Of a stretch of DNA of 64,000 nt, positions 31,630-43,169 are shown piece by piece; positions within the stretch are counted from its first letter, which is position 1; each line of letters starts with the position of its first letter. Source of the stretch: Tridacna crocea (Eukaryota; Mollusca; Bivalvia; Cardiida; Cardiidae). The stretch spans positions 62,461,277 through 62,525,276 of the forward strand of contig OX031056.1 in NCBI GenBank assembly GCA_943736015.1, in the 5' to 3' direction. The notes below the pieces were generated by a model. That model ran no database searches, was not told where the DNA came from, and worked only from the letters and a program-made list of their open reading frames with translations. Position numbers and translations under genes: made by a program.

Positions 31630-34600
31630 TGGGTGTTCGTCTGATCTCGGTATTTCACCGTCAAATTGGGTGATCTATATGAAAAGCCGTGATGTTCTTT
31701 TTAGGCACCGACTAACGCACAAGTGTCACAAATAAGTGTTTATCCCGTTTAGTATTTGGTGCATCACTTGAAAAGGTTTGGAATTGTTAAAATCTGTTAT
31801 GGAGGGTAAGTCTGTTCTAATTAATGGCCCTAAAAGATGCATTTTTCTGCCCAAACATATTTTTTTTCAAATGCATTGTTATGTAACCTGGTTTAAAAGG
31901 TCCCAGTTAAACTGTATATTTGCAATAATTTCTTTCGGAATGGGGGGTTGTTTTTTAAGTTATTAAATCTTATCCTACTAAATAAATCAAATGCCGCTTT
32001 TAAAACCTATAATAAAACTCCAATGTTATTTCAAAGGAATATCTCGAGGAAAAATATCTCCGTATCGGATAGTGTAGATCTAGGATCAGACTGCACGTTC
32101 TTCGTAGTCTGATCTGAATCTACATTGTCTGCAAAAGGTCATCGAGTCACGCTTGGCAGCCTAAGGGTTAATGTTGTCTGCATACAAAAAGTTCTATCAA
32201 CACGCCCGGCAGGATACAACGCTTATGATACCGCTTTACTCTCTGAAGTCTACCGAAAAATTGGTAAAACAACAGTTCTTTTTTGTGTGTGTCTTCGAAA
32301 AAGATAATTGATAAAACTACCGGCACAGCCGTTTTAGGTTTTTTGTCTTATTTATTGCCTTTAGGGTGTATTTCATATAAAACATATGACCCTTTCACTA
32401 TTCGGGTATATATAGGATTGGGAAAGATTGTCTGGTGGAAAGGGAAGAAACTCGTGGTGGCGTGTCAGTAACGGTAATTGGCAGATGGTCTATTGGGTTG
32501 AATTAAGAGTAATAATTCTAATGAAAATTTGAGTCTGTTTGTTTAGGATTATCTTTTTGTGAAAGTGAACTACTTCGAGATTTTTCGGTACACCGGTCGT
32601 GTGAGAACGCTATGACATTGACTTATTTAAGTCATTGTAATATCAACAGTTTTCCCTGGTTCCCAGTTTACCTGACATCAGTAATAGTTGCCAGTGGTGA
32701 AGCCAGTTAAAATCTATGAATATAACGTCTGCACTTTTTGCTAAAAGCTTACGAAAAATGCATATTTAAACCTTGGTCGTCATCAAATTTGAAACAGAAA
32801 ACACTGGGCTAAAATAGAACAGAGCTACATAATTAGAGGTAGATAGAAAGTATAAGATAGGGTTGGTTCGTTGAATATCAAATTGAAAGTTGGTCTTGGG
32901 TTTCGTCCCACAATGCAACTGTTCAACTCTGACTAACACACACAAAAGAAATATGTGAAATTGCAAATTTTGTTTTGGTCATCATAACAGTGCTAATTGT
33001 AAATGCTTCCTATGTGCCTGACGTATATTTGTCTTCAACTGAAGGCACTAAGAGCAAAAGTAAATTGAAATGGTACTCAGTAAGGGATTTTTTGGGGGTG
33101 TGTGTGGGGTGGGACAGTGGTCAATTTGGACATGCCCAAGTATACTTCGTACCCTCCTGTTGTAAGGGCCCAGCTATTTCTATCACTATTTTTCAGCCCT
33201 GATTGCGCTTTGGAAATCGTTACCCCAGTTTGGTTACTTGTCTTTTTACATCATTCTAAGTCGTCACAATGCCAAAACTGATCAATTTTCTGAATGCATT
33301 TGATTTTGAAAAGTGTACTGATTCATCTTTGAATTTTAGAATTGTAAAAAGGGTCAATCAGTAGACCATATGGTTATCTATATTACAGTGAACTAGTGGG
33401 CCGTATTTAGATTGACTAAAACTGAAACAGTAAGAGTAATGAATTAGAGTCAAATACCTGTCCTTTCAATCTAAACTTACAAGTACAGAACAAAAACTGA
33501 GTGTTCTAAACTTTTATTTCTTCACAATAGGTGATAATAACAACTTTTACTTAGTCACTTATGGCTTTACATCAGCGTTACTCATTCTTGAGGTTTTTTT
33601 TTTCATTCCTACTGATTGGCTGGTTAGTACATTCTTCAGATGGAATTTCACATTTCACAAAGACCTTTGATTATGCACTTATAAGAAGCTCCCCTAGGTG
33701 TTTCAAGCTGAAAATTCTAGGGAAAAAATGTGTCTTATTGTCGTGCATATATGGTAATTGGCCACAATATTTTTGGATTTAGGACGCTATTTGGAAATAA
33801 GAAAAACGGCCTCCGTTTCCAGTAACCCTGGCAACTTGTTATTTTTTTAAGCTTGAATTGTGGTGATATTCAGTTGCAAAAACACATTTAAATATTTGGC
33901 AAGCATCACAACCTGAAATACCGCGTGACCAGTTCAAGGATACTCACAGAATTTGAACACTCAATGATACTTGATTAAAGACAAAATTCATAAAAACTGG
34001 ATTCATTTTAGTTGAATTTATAAATTATCTCATCAAAGTAGAAAGTATTGAACAAGATCTACGCACCCTTGTATCGACCTTTGACACTTTTTTCGTTTGA
34101 TCTTATATCTAATAATTATGAGAGGCTTTTTCATGAAACAAATGTTCCCAGTCTGATATGATGTTCCCAGTCTATGAATGCTTTCAGCCAATCAAATGTG
34201 TTGTAAATGGTTAAAACTCAGTGTGCAAGCGCCCAATGGATGAAAAGAACATAGAAATTAACCAAGTTCAGATAGAATCTACAAATACTGGTGTTATTAT
34301 TATTATGTGAGATACTTAGATAACATTTGAGAGCATTTACACATAAATTACTCGATTTTCCTAGTAGATAAGGTAACCGTTAAAATGCTTATGTGCATGG
34401 AAATCGGGTGGACCAGATTGTTAAACAAAATGTTTAATGCACTGAAGACATATAAATACTTCAAACAACAGAAACAAAAATAGTTTTAAATAGTTTTAAA
34501 AACGACACAGACATATGAACTTGTAAGGCCATGGTATGATGTCCAGCTTTTAAAAGTGTAGAAGAGGTTCTGTCGGGTGCCTTTTGCATGCCATTTATGA

Positions 34601-34730
34601 TTGTTAGCTTTTTAAAAGGATTTTGAGGAATTATTAATAATTTGAATGCCTCCTTGTCAATTAAGTACCCTACTGAGTATGATTTATGTTAAAATTTGTG
34701 CCTGCAGGGAAGTGTAAATGGACCAGTCCA
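31630..34730. other. No gene supported; GATCAG palindrome at 32066-32132
   Basis: GTGTAGATCTAGGATCAGAC and AGTCTGATCTGAATCTACA form the palindrome. A short Met-less frame at 32992-33080 lies between an acceptor-like CATAACAG and GTAAGG but has no recognisable domain. A frame at 33561-33782 has a hydrophobic start (FFFSFLLIGWLV) with no further support. Otherwise AT-rich, featureless DNA. Confidence 0.45.
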
Positions 34731-34731
34731 T

Positions 34732-35060
34732 TTTAACTCACTTGAGCATGAAGTGCAGAGTTATGTGCAAGGTGAGCTATTGTGATCAGTCATCGTCTGT
34801 TGTCTGTCCATCTGTCTGTCTATGTTTTCTTTCAAAATTTTCTCCTCCTTAACCAGTGAGCAAATCAAGCTGAAATTTGACAGGGATGTTCGTTTGGTGA
34901 AGCTTCAGCAAAGTTATAAAAAAACAGTACATGTAATGAAAATAAAAAATTCTAAATTCTGTCAAAATCTCTGGTTGTCAAGGCTGAAATAAAGGTAATA
35001 TCTTCAAACAACCTATGACAAATAAAGGCCTAGAGATTTACACTTTTGCATATTGCACCA
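34732..35060 (-). mobile_element. End of a tandem-core element, family A type, inverse orientation
   Basis: AACTCACTTGAGC, a hairpin-forming GAAGTGCAGAG region, AGGTGAGCTATTGTGATC and then a TGTCTGTCCATCTGTCTGTC linker. This is the inverse of the 3' end of the 709-2744 element. The interior is short and is interrupted at 35061 by a MULE-like element; flank resumes at 35464. Confidence 0.6.
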
Positions 35061-35454
35061 CATCTTCGCGAGCCAAGTTTACGATCACTACCTTGGCTGA
35101 TTGAGCCCGATTTCAAGATTCCTGCGATCATGCGCCCTCTATTGGATGCTGGTTATGACTCCCCTAAGAGCTACATCATGTTTCTAAAAACAAAATCGTT
35201 TTACAAACCGCTAACGAATACACATGAAGCGATAAGTAGACATCCACATGGGTTTCCATGTTTTACCTTTTATTCGAAAGGTAGATACCTTGTTCTATTT
35301 TTGTCAAAGATTAAATGCTACAAGCGGTTTCATTCGTTGCAGCTAGAGCTGGCTGCATCCAATGAAAAAGTGTATTGGGTGAACGTAAAAATCAAGCTCG
35401 AGCCACCAAGGGTAGAGTAACTTTGTGAATCATCGGCCTTGGTTTGCGAAGATG
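35061..35454. mobile_element. MULE-like MITE, 394 bp, 9-bp target duplication, carrying an ORF
   Basis: The left end CATCTTCGCGAGCCAAG and the inverse of the right end, CATCTTCGCAAACCAAG, match at 15 of 17. ATTGCACCA flanks it on both sides (35052-35060 and 35455-35463), a perfect 9-bp duplication as made by Mutator-like elements. A frame open from before the left end to a stop at 35418-35420 spans nearly the whole element (about 120 codons: PSLRSLPWLIEPDFKIPAIM, then FYKPLTNTHEAIS and FHSLQLELAASNEKVYW). The peptide is not recognised. It could be a captured host fragment (Pack-MULE style) or chance. Confidence 0.7.
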
Positions 35455-35582
35455 ATTGCACCACCCAGTTTCATATTTGAATGTTGCATGTTGCATCACC
35501 TGGACCGCTTATAACAGTTGTTAGAATAATGCCTCTTGGGTCCTATTTGGTGCTTTTATGCACAAGGAGATTCAGGTTGGTT

Positions 35583-35873
35583 TGATTGATTGTATGGGGT
35601 TAAATGCAGCTTTCAACATGATTTAAGTCATATGGGCTACAGCACCTACCCATGGATTCCTGGTATTTCTCAAACCAGTACTACCACAACATCCTATCCG
35701 AGCTTCCTGCTCATCCCAGTTGGGCAATTATTCACCCATTGGTGAGAGACAAATGACTATGTCAAATGTTGGAAAGAATGTTGGAAAGAATGTTGGCCTG
35801 GCTAGGGGATCAAACCCGTGACCCCATGATTCGCAGTCCACTGCCCTGCCAACTGCACTACGACCTCAGCCAA
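35583..35873 (-). mobile_element. tRNA-derived SINE, minus orientation
   Basis: The inverse strand starts with a tRNA-like head: box A TAGTGCAGTTGG (exact fit to TRGYNNARNNGG) and box B-like GGGTTTGATCCCC about 45 bp further. The body follows (CCTACCCATGGATTCCTGG, TTTCTCAAACCAGTAC and GGTGAGAGACAAATGAC on the + strand) and ends at GATTGATTGTATGGGG. A head-less copy is at 40094-40335 and a fragment at 24608. Confidence 0.7.
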
Positions 35874-36314
35874 CTAAGATGGGTGATTATGGACAATAAC
35901 AGTCCTCTTTTTATTTGAGATATTAACGATCAGACTAATAGAATAACCTCAAATTCAGGGGTTTTGGTGAAGTATCAAACATTATATACTAAGTAAGTAT
36001 ACTCTCAAATCCTACAAAAAATCAAGATTAATTTTTTACATGCACAACGATTGGGATCTTAAATTCAATGTTGACAAATGTCAAGTCATATATTACAAAC
36101 CTAAAAACCTAAAAAACTAAATTTCATTAATGATAAAGAGCTTAGGAAACAGAAGAGTTTTGTTTGAAGGGATCTTAAATTTAGTAAAAATATATTTCAA
36201 CAAAGATAAATAAGGCCAGCAGCATGTAGTCTCTTTTACAAGAGCTTTCAATTACAAGTTTGAAGTTAGTTTCTTGAGAAAATTAGATCAAATTAAAAAA
36301 TAGCCTTTATTATG

Positions 36315-36572
36315 TGGCTGAGTGGTGACACTGGTGAGCATGTCGGACTCATGACCTGGTGGTTGTGAGCTCGATACCCAGTTGAGGCAAGCCTTCTTCT
36401 GGCGTATTTTCGCGTCTGACCTATGCTGAAGCATGCGAGAAAAGTAGTGACTTTGGAAAGAAAGTAGTGTTAGTACTGGTATGAGAAAGCCAGAAGACAC
36501 ATGTGCATCACCGACTGCCATGATATGACCTTAGCTGTTAAAGTGGCATTAAACCCCAACACAACCAACCAA
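36315..36572 (+). mobile_element. Full-length tRNA-derived SINE with 11-bp target duplication
   Basis: Flanked by perfect CCTTTATTATG repeats (36304-36314 and 36573-36583). The head has box A TGGCTGAGTGG and a box B-like GAGCTCGATACCC. The tail region reads GTTAAAGTGGCATTAAACCC and ends in AACC repeats, a form widespread in mollusc SINEs. Length is about 258 bp. The intact duplication suggests a relatively recent insertion. Confidence 0.8.
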
Positions 36573-36583
36573 CCTTTATTATG

Positions 36584-37426
36584 GGTGGGTGTTATTTAAA
36601 ATATGCAGTCAGGAAATGCCTTTGTTCAAAGATTCTTCTTTAAAACCACTTTATATATTAAAACAAAGAAACAAGGCTTGAATTGTTTTTATTTTTTGTG
36701 GTATGACTGGTTTCACAAAACAGGTCCAGACATCAAACAATAATAATTTCTAGTGTCATTTGACTTTATTCATATAATTCTTGTTTGGGCATATATTTGG
36801 ATTTTTTGTTCTATATAACATATATTATACATGTACATACAATTGTATCTATTGCCCTGACGAGCAAAGCGAAACTGGTTGGCAATAAGATTAAGTTTTT
36901 TAATTGTATCTGTGTGACTTTTTCATTTTTTTCTATATCTTACCTTGACCCAGGAATACTCAATTTTTACACAAACATGTAGTGTTCAAAAGGGTCACTG
37001 GAGGCCAAACTGAGAAAATTGGCAGCCCACATAATTCAGCTCTGATTATAAACTGACGTGGGTAAAGATATTCAATGCACCATGTAAGGCAATCAAATTT
37101 AATTTTGAGGAACAGCTAGTCAGCTACAAAATCTTTTCAAATATGGTAAGAATGGTATTCTTGATCTTATTTTTATCAAGTCTAAAACATGGTGATCCCA
37201 AGATTTTTTTCTGTCAAAAGAACATCATTTTGAGAGATTATTTCTTGTTAAATATGAACATTCTACTGAGAAAAAGACCATAAGACCATTTCATTCTAAT
37301 TAAAGAAAATACAATGTCTTTTTCAATGAAGCAATGATAGGATTGATTAAGCATATTATTTATTATAATTTTAATATAAAACAGATAAAGTTTATATCTT
37401 TTTAACTTGACAGAAACGATAAAGTC
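36584..37426. other. No gene seen
   Basis: AT-rich, no long frame with domain signature and no clear repeat. Confidence 0.45.
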
Positions 37427-37655
37427 TTAACTCGTTACCAAACGACAAAATGTTAGACTTGCCCAAATCGAAAGCATTTGCAGACAACAAAATGTAAGTG
37501 ACTGAAAATTTGAAATTTGTGTTGGGAAGGTTAGAAAACATTGTGTGAAAAGGAGAAAATGCTGGTTACCAGCATTTTCTCCTTTTCCCACAATGTTTTC
37601 TAAAGGCTTCTTTTTCAGGGGCGTCAAAAGTAGGGATTGTGTGGTAATGGGTTAA
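37427..37655 (+). repeat. K MITE, best-preserved reference copy
   Basis: 229 bp. It starts TTAACTCGTTACCAAACGAC, passes GACTTGCCCAAATCGAAAGC, GCAGACAACAAAATG and TTGAAATTTGTGTTGGG, and reaches a 71-bp near-perfect palindrome at 37532-37602 (TAGAAAACATTGTG ... GAAAATGCTGGTTACCAGC ... CACAATGTTTTCTA). It then runs through GGCTTCTTTTTCAGGGGC, AAAAGTAGGGATTGTGTGG and GGGTTAA. Outer ends are only weakly inverted (TTAACYCNTTACCA with TGGTAATGGGTTAA). Ends in TTAA fit a TTAA target duplication, as in piggyBac or Kolobok derivatives. No coding capacity. Confidence 0.9.
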
Positions 37656-37689
37656 ATGGAAAATGTATCATTATATTCTTTTCTTTTTA

Positions 37690-38035
37690 GTAAGGACACA
37701 ATCTACAATTTAGTAAATGTAAATTTTGTCTTTCTATTCTGTTTTATAAAAATGTGGATATACATGTATGTCATGCAATTGTAACTCACTTTTCAGTATT
37801 GTGAGGACAGTCTACATTGAAATTGTGATTATCTCTCTATCTTGTTTTGTGAGGACATTGTCCAGAGAGTGCATGCAACTGTAACTCTCAGTTTTGTTTT
37901 GTGAGGACACAGTCTACAAAGTAAATACATTTATCTCTCTATTCTGTTTTGTGAGGACATTGTCCATAGAGTGCACGCAACTGTAACTCTCATTTTTGTT
38001 TTCTGAGGACACAGTCTACATAGTAAATACATGTA
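37690..38035 (+). repeat. Tandem array with GTGAGGACA, ~105-bp unit
   Basis: GTGAGGACA or a one-base variant occurs near 37802, 37851, 37901, 37951 and 38005. Two word types alternate (GAGGACATTGTCCA and GAGGACACAGTCTAC), so the true unit is about 105 bp with two half-units. Confidence 0.8.
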
Positions 38036-38039
38036 GAAG

Positions 38040-39195
38040 ATGTACATATATCAAACTTTTGTGACTCACTGCAATCGGTTCAAGAATTATCTCCTCTGGA
38101 AATTTGTAATTTTGGCCTAATTATTGCTCTAAGGCAGTAGGAACATGAAACTTCATACAACCGTTGACCATGATTCTAGTAGGTGCCATCAAAGTTTTGG
38201 GTCACATAGGTAAAAGGTTCTAGGTCCCAGATTTAGTTTGTTTGAAAATAATTCCTTTGCTCTAGAAATCAGAAGGCTTAGAGGATAGATATTTGATATA
38301 TACAGGGGTGTGTGTGTGTGTGTGGGGGGGGGGGGGGCAGGCCCCTCCAATTATTTTATCACATGATACTGCAGATTTTTCTAGAATCTTTAGAATCATT
38401 TGATGTCCATAAATGTCTTAAAATCGAAAAAAATAATAGCAATAAGTAATACAAAAATATGCTTCCTTGCATTTCTTGTGACGTCAGCGAATGGCCACTC
38501 GGATAAATCAAAATGTCCTGATAGAGCTGTAAAACATGACAGATATCTCCGGTTGAAAGGTGTCTACTGAGGTATCGTAGGATGGCGCAGGTACATTAAT
38601 GTCTTGTCTATCGCTAGGCTGAAGGAGATTATGATCAATGTTTGTTTCGTGGGTGATTTTGGTTGGGAAAGGCTGTCAGGTGCTCGCGCCAGCAATCGAG
38701 ACGTTGCACTCCTTGTGTTTATATTATATAGGGAGGGATTTTTTTTTCCATATTTTATCATTTATTTTGGTTATAGAATGTCAGATTCCTGTGATTAAGG
38801 TAACCATAATGTTATGGTCCATATTTTCAGTCCATATGTCTTGAATCAAGCAACTTTGCGAAATGTTGGATACAGTGCTTTGATAGAGGCCTAGACAGCC
38901 AAGATTCATCAAAGAACTTACTGCATGGCTATTCAGCAGGAAAAATGTAACTTCTAGCTAGCTGTTGATGTAAATCCAACGTCTGACCTGGTCACATTAT
39001 GAAAAATACTGTTTTGCGATTTGAATACCGCTGATTGCCATACAAAATACTGGTAAAAATGGCAGACCTATTACATTCAAATCCCCAACTCAAAAGTTGT
39101 TAAATGAACACAACTCGTTATCTGTTTACTCAAGAACACACAGGCTGGACAGTTCAGTGTATGTGCATTAGTGTTAAGTTAGTATGTGTGTCCTT
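38040..39195. other. No gene supported; (GT)n-(G)n at 38307-38338
   Basis: A GT run passes into a G run. An ATGGCGCAG followed by GTACAT at 38582 is a possible minimal first exon but stands alone. Frames at 38564-38844 on both strands show no domain. Confidence 0.4.
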
Positions 39196-39204
39196 CCGAA
39201 TTTG

Positions 39205-39500
39205 TGCAGTCCATAACTTCTACAAGTGTAGATGGATTTCGAGATAACTTGGCACAATTGTTTTGCACAATTGTTCCCCATCATGAGTAGATGTGCCATC
39301 TGAAACATTTGTTTAGGTAGGGTCAGGGTCACAGCTGAAGGTCAAAGTTTTGTCAGGACCATAACTTCTACATTTATGGATAGATTTCAATATGAATGTG
39401 TACAATTATTCTCCATCATGAGTAGAAGAGCCCTTTGAAACATTTGATCAGATAGGTCAAAGGTCAAGGTCAAACTTGAAGTTCAAAGTGTCCAATATAA
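39205..39500 (-). mobile_element. Tandem-core element family B, inverse orientation
   Basis: Two ~145-bp units with CCATAACTTCTACA, TCTCCATCATGAGTAGA, GAAACATTTG and AGGTCAAGGTCAAACTTGAA, the inverse complement of units at 16025-16250. Confidence 0.65.
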
Positions 39501-39862
39501 ATCAAAAAAAATCTTTGTAGGCTGAACACCTTTTGTCCTTGGACAACCATTCTAATTGAAATTAAATGTTCATCCTAAGAAACCTAAATATTGTGCACAA
39601 AACAAAAAGCCAGTGTTTGTAGATTATACTTTTGAAAGTTTGATTGACTTATCATACCCTTGGTATGTGTCAATTTTGCAGATTAAGGATATTAAGTAAA
39701 ATTATTACAGAAACAAATTTTGCTGTTTTTATGCAACACACATATATTATTGTTCAAATTTGTTAGCAGCAACTATCATTAAACAGCAAATTGACAGTTA
39801 TAGTTCTTTCTGTTTTTAACAAAAGGGGATAAAATGGTTGAAGGCTTGTATAATTATAGTTA

Positions 39863-39973
39863 AAATTTCAGAAATCTTTTGTCAAACCATATTGCATAGA
39901 TGAACTTTCATATGAGGGAAATTTCAGAAATCTTTTGTCAAACCATATTGCATAGATGAACTTTCATATGAGG
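39863..39973 (+). repeat. Exact 56-bp tandem duplication
   Basis: AAATTTCAGAAATCTTTTGT to CTTTCATATGAGG occurs twice, period 56, with 55 of 55 shared bases identical. A recent duplication and likely a polymorphic site. Confidence 0.9.
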
Positions 39974-40093
39974 TATGTCATATTATAAAGTCAACCTCAA
40001 TCAACCTATTTAGCTTTTTTCTGAGAAAAAGTCAGATGTGTTCCTTAGATCAAGATGTTTAAGATTTCTAAAGATTCATTTGCCATATTTTGT

Positions 40094-40335
40094 GTGATTC
40101 AGATTGATTGTATGGGGTTTATCGGCACTTTCAACAGTATTTCAGTGCTGGTGCTGGTGTACCTAACGATGGCTTTCTGTCGTTTCTCACACCAGTACAA
40201 TCACAACATTCAATCTGAGCCACCAGCTGCTCACCCCACTAAGACGCAATACTAATTGTTCGCCTATTTGTGAGAGACAAATTACACATTTCACAATGAC
40301 TTTTGTCAAATGTCAGAAAGAATGTTGGCTTGTGT
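40094..40335 (-). mobile_element. Head-less copy of the 35583 SINE
   Basis: GATTGATTGTATGGGG, CACTTTCAACAGTATTTCAG, TCTCACACCAGTACAATCAC and GTGAGAGACAAATTACAC match the SINE body in order. The tRNA-like head is lost beyond 40335. Confidence 0.65.
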
Positions 40336-40522
40336 GATTTAGAAGAAATTGTATAATGATCATGCGCAAGATATTCTGAATGAAAATTTTAAAAATTCTG
40401 AGGAAATCTCGATGTAAAGAACACACCTTACATGTTGCTAGAGCCTTTGCATAGGCTGCTACAGTGTTGTCACCAATAATTATATTTGACACTTTGCAGT
40501 CTGGTGACTAAATGCACTTTTT

Positions 40523-41050
40523 AGCTCACCTGATCACCTGAGCAAAACATGGTAATGGTGAGCTTTTGTGATTCTTGAATGTTTGCAGCAACATTATTGG
40601 CCCAATCCTTTTGAAACTTGGTCAAAATGTTTGTCAAGTTATGAGGATGAACGCTAATTGATAGTGATGGCATTCATTTGAAATCACACAAAAAGGTGTG
40701 ATATTATTGACAGTTTCTTTGTTTCATTCTAGAGATCACACTATTGACTTAATACTTGTCAGATCATCAGGTTGAAGTCTCTTAAAAATGGGGGTCATTC
40801 CATATGAAATCATGAGGAAAAGGGCCGTGAAGACAATGCCATTGTCTACACTGTAGAGATCACAGTTTTGGCTGTCTTTTTTATAACTTGCCCAAAATGT
40901 TTGCATGGTCATGAGGATGGACCTTATTGAAAATGGATCATTAAATATGAAAACATGATAGAAAAGGGAAAAATGACAATTTCTTTTTACACTTTAGGAG
41001 TCACTGCTTGGGCTCAATCTTCTCCAAATTTGCATGGAATAAGGAGTGGC
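40523..41050 (-). mobile_element. Tandem-core element, end module plus 3-4 short units
   Basis: Begins TTTTAGCTCACCTGATCACC, contains the GGTGAGCTTTTGTGATTC end module inverted, and then ~125-bp units with AACTTGNTCAAAATGTTTG, ATGAGGATGNAC and GAAATCA. Same architecture as the 709 element but a different core. Confidence 0.6.
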
Positions 41051-41218
41051 ACCAGCCCAGTCATTAAGTTTCATAACAATATTCATTACTAGATCATTGA
41101 TGAGCCAAGCCCACTTAGATCACTTGGTAAAATATGGTGCCCTCAATCCTAGGGTCGTAAGTTCAAACGCGGCTCAGCCAACATTCTTTTATGGTAACGT
41201 TACACTTAGTATCTGTTA

Positions 41219-41420
41219 TTATGCTCTCTGAAGGGCAAGCATATAGCCACTGCTTGGTCTGTCCGTCCATCCTTCTTTCCATCCGTCTGTCCGAAGGAAT
41301 TTCTCCACAACCCTTTGACCCAATTGGATGAAACTTCACATACAAACTCCTTATGATATTGTGCAGATGACTTTTACCCGGTTTTTGTAGAGACCACTTG
41401 CATTGAGCAAGACAAGTTGA
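41219..41420 (-). mobile_element. Tandem-core element, terminal part
   Basis: ATGCTCTCTGAAGGGCAAGC, then a GGTCTGTCCGTCCATCC linker and CATTTCTCCACAACCC-like block, also present at 43170-43260. Core unit not repeated here. Confidence 0.5.
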
Positions 41421-41459
41421 CACAATGACAGTTTAGTGTATGTATGTTAGTTTATGTGT

Positions 41460-41765
41460 ATGCCTGTTTGTCCGAATTTGTCCTGACCATAACTACTACA
41501 TTTATGGATGGATTTTTAAAAAAATGGGCACAATTGATCTCCATCATGAGTAGATGTACCATTGGAACCATTTGTTCCATAGGTTGAAGATCAAGGTCAC
41601 AGCTAAAGGTTAAAGTTTTGTAGGGACCATAACTCCTACATTTATGGATAGATTTCAGTAGAAATTTACACAATTGATCTCCATCATGAGTAGATTGCCA
41701 TTTGAAACATTTGTTCAGGTAGGTCAAAAGTCAAGTCACACATGAAGTTCAACTATTTGTGGGCT
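41460..41765 (-). mobile_element. Tandem-core element family B, inverse orientation, second locus
   Basis: Two units with ACCATAACTNCTACATTTATGG and TGATCTCCATCATGAGTAGA, then GGTCAAAAGTCAAG. A short frame over it is the repeat, not a gene. Confidence 0.65.
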
Positions 41766-41839
41766 TGACACCAGTTGTCCTTGGATAATCATTCTAGTTT
41801 TAAATATGTTGGAATAAAAATAATATTTTAGAATGATAT

Positions 41840-42240
41840 CTCTGGCTGTCAGTACCTCAGTCAATGTATGTCATACTATATGTGACAAGAACTTGTTCAG
41901 GAGCATAATCTCTCTCTGACGGCTCTTGGTTATGATAATTGTTTTCCAGGCCTTATCTTCTTAAGCATGCAAGCCACCAATTTGAAACACACACACACAC
42001 TGATGGAACATGCTTTGAACATGTATAGCACACAAAAAAATTTGACATGAAACTTTCCTCAAAGGGAGATCATGTTTGAATGAAAAAAATGAACTGTTAA
42101 CAGTTAATACACTCACCGTAGTACCTCACTGGATTTATGTGAAACTTTTTGTGACAAGCACTTGTTCAGGAAGCATATTCTGTCGCCAAGTGCTTTTCCT
42201 TTATCAGGAGGACTTAAAAAAAAAATGCTTCAATGATTGT
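41840..42240 (+). repeat. Two ~280-bp related units
   Basis: GTACCTCAGTCAATGTATG ... CTTGTTCAGGAGCATA and GTACCTCACTGGATTTATG ... CTTGTTCAGGAAGCATA repeat the same block order. They lie directly upstream of the SET-domain exon. Confidence 0.5.
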
Positions 42241-42275
42241 AAGACATAATTCTTTCTTAATTTCTTATTTTTCAG

Positions 42276-42455
42276 CATTGATGCCACTTACTCAAAAGGA
42301 TGGCTAGCACAGTACGTAAATGATGCCAAAGAAGGACAACCATCATGTAATTCTAAAATGAAACTTTACATTCAAGTACAAACCAAGACTTCTTGAGTTT
42401 GCATCACGTTCTTTTGATTATGGAGATGAAAACAACCTTTGGTGGTGCGAAAAGG
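42276..42455 (+). pseudogene. SET-domain (lysine methyltransferase-like) C-terminal exon, broken
   Basis: After acceptor TTCTTATTTTTCAG (ending 42275) the frame reads IDATYSKGWLAQYVNDA, then PSCNSKMKLYIQV. This corresponds to the D-A-T, VNHS/VND and NCxxK motifs of SET domains. At about 42379-42382 one base shifts the frame, and the next frame continues KPRLLEFASR, then FDYGDENNLWWCEK, the family's post-motif Tyr region. About 10 residues expected between ASR and the DYGD motif (the G-E-E-L stretch) are absent. The likely donor is GC type (GG|GCAAGT, intron from 42456), exit phase 1. SET domains transfer methyl groups to lysines; here the frameshift and gap suggest a pseudogene, or an error in the read. 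Upstream SET exons were not found in the window. Confidence 0.65.
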
Positions 42456-42499
42456 GCAAGTATTTTAACATTGACATGATTGATCCTTACTAATAGTAA

Positions 42500-42960
42500 A
42501 TAGTTACTGTTCAACCCAAATACAAAGTGGAGGAGGTATACTGATTTCACCATGTCTGTTTGTCCATCCATCTGTCCTTCTGTAGACTTTTCCTTTCCAT
42601 GCTCTAACTCAAAATCCATTAAATTTTGACCTAGGATCATGAAACTTTACAAATTGTTGCCCGTGAGGTGCCCTATAAATAACGGTCTCATTTGTCAAAG
42701 GTCAAGGTAACAGGTGAACTTGGCTTGAAAACTATTTTTGGGCTCTAACTCAAAAGCCATTTGACCTATGGCCATTGAACTTTATATTAATGTTGCCTAT
42801 GACCCAAGGAAGTGCCTCATTGTTTTTGGGTCATATACATCCAACTTGCACCGGTCAAGGTAATAAATGAACTTTGTTTTAGAAACTGTTCCCTTCTCTC
42901 ATAGCACTTTCTTAAAGTGTGTGTGTATGGGGGAGGGGTTATGTATTTGTACGCTTTGCC
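42500..42960 (-). mobile_element. Tandem-core element remnant in the SET-gene intron
   Basis: GTGGAGGAGGTATACTG, a GTCTGTTTGTCCATCCATC linker, then two ~110-bp units with CTCTAACTCAAAANCCATT and GACCTANGGNCAT, ending GCCCACAGTTCTTGTT. Confidence 0.55.
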
Positions 42961-43169
42961 CACAGTTCTTGTTGAAAAAAGGAGTAGGGGACTACTTTGG
43001 TATTCTTTGAGAACAGAGTGGCCTTTTTGATGCCATTTAATGATGATATTTAGGAAAACATGTGAAATAGAGAAATTGCTGGTAACCGATTCCTCCTTTT
43101 CTCACAATGTTGTCCAACTTATATGGTACTTTTTGTTATGCTGGCTGAAAAAATTTCGGTGAGTAAAGT

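Noticed and set aside
35805-35873. Functional tRNA gene on the minus strand
   Set aside because: It is the head of a SINE body that is repeated at 40094; a matching acceptor stem is not present.
36315-36390. Functional tRNA gene
   Set aside because: Box A is exact but box B and the acceptor stem are degenerate, and the unit is part of a SINE with a target duplication.
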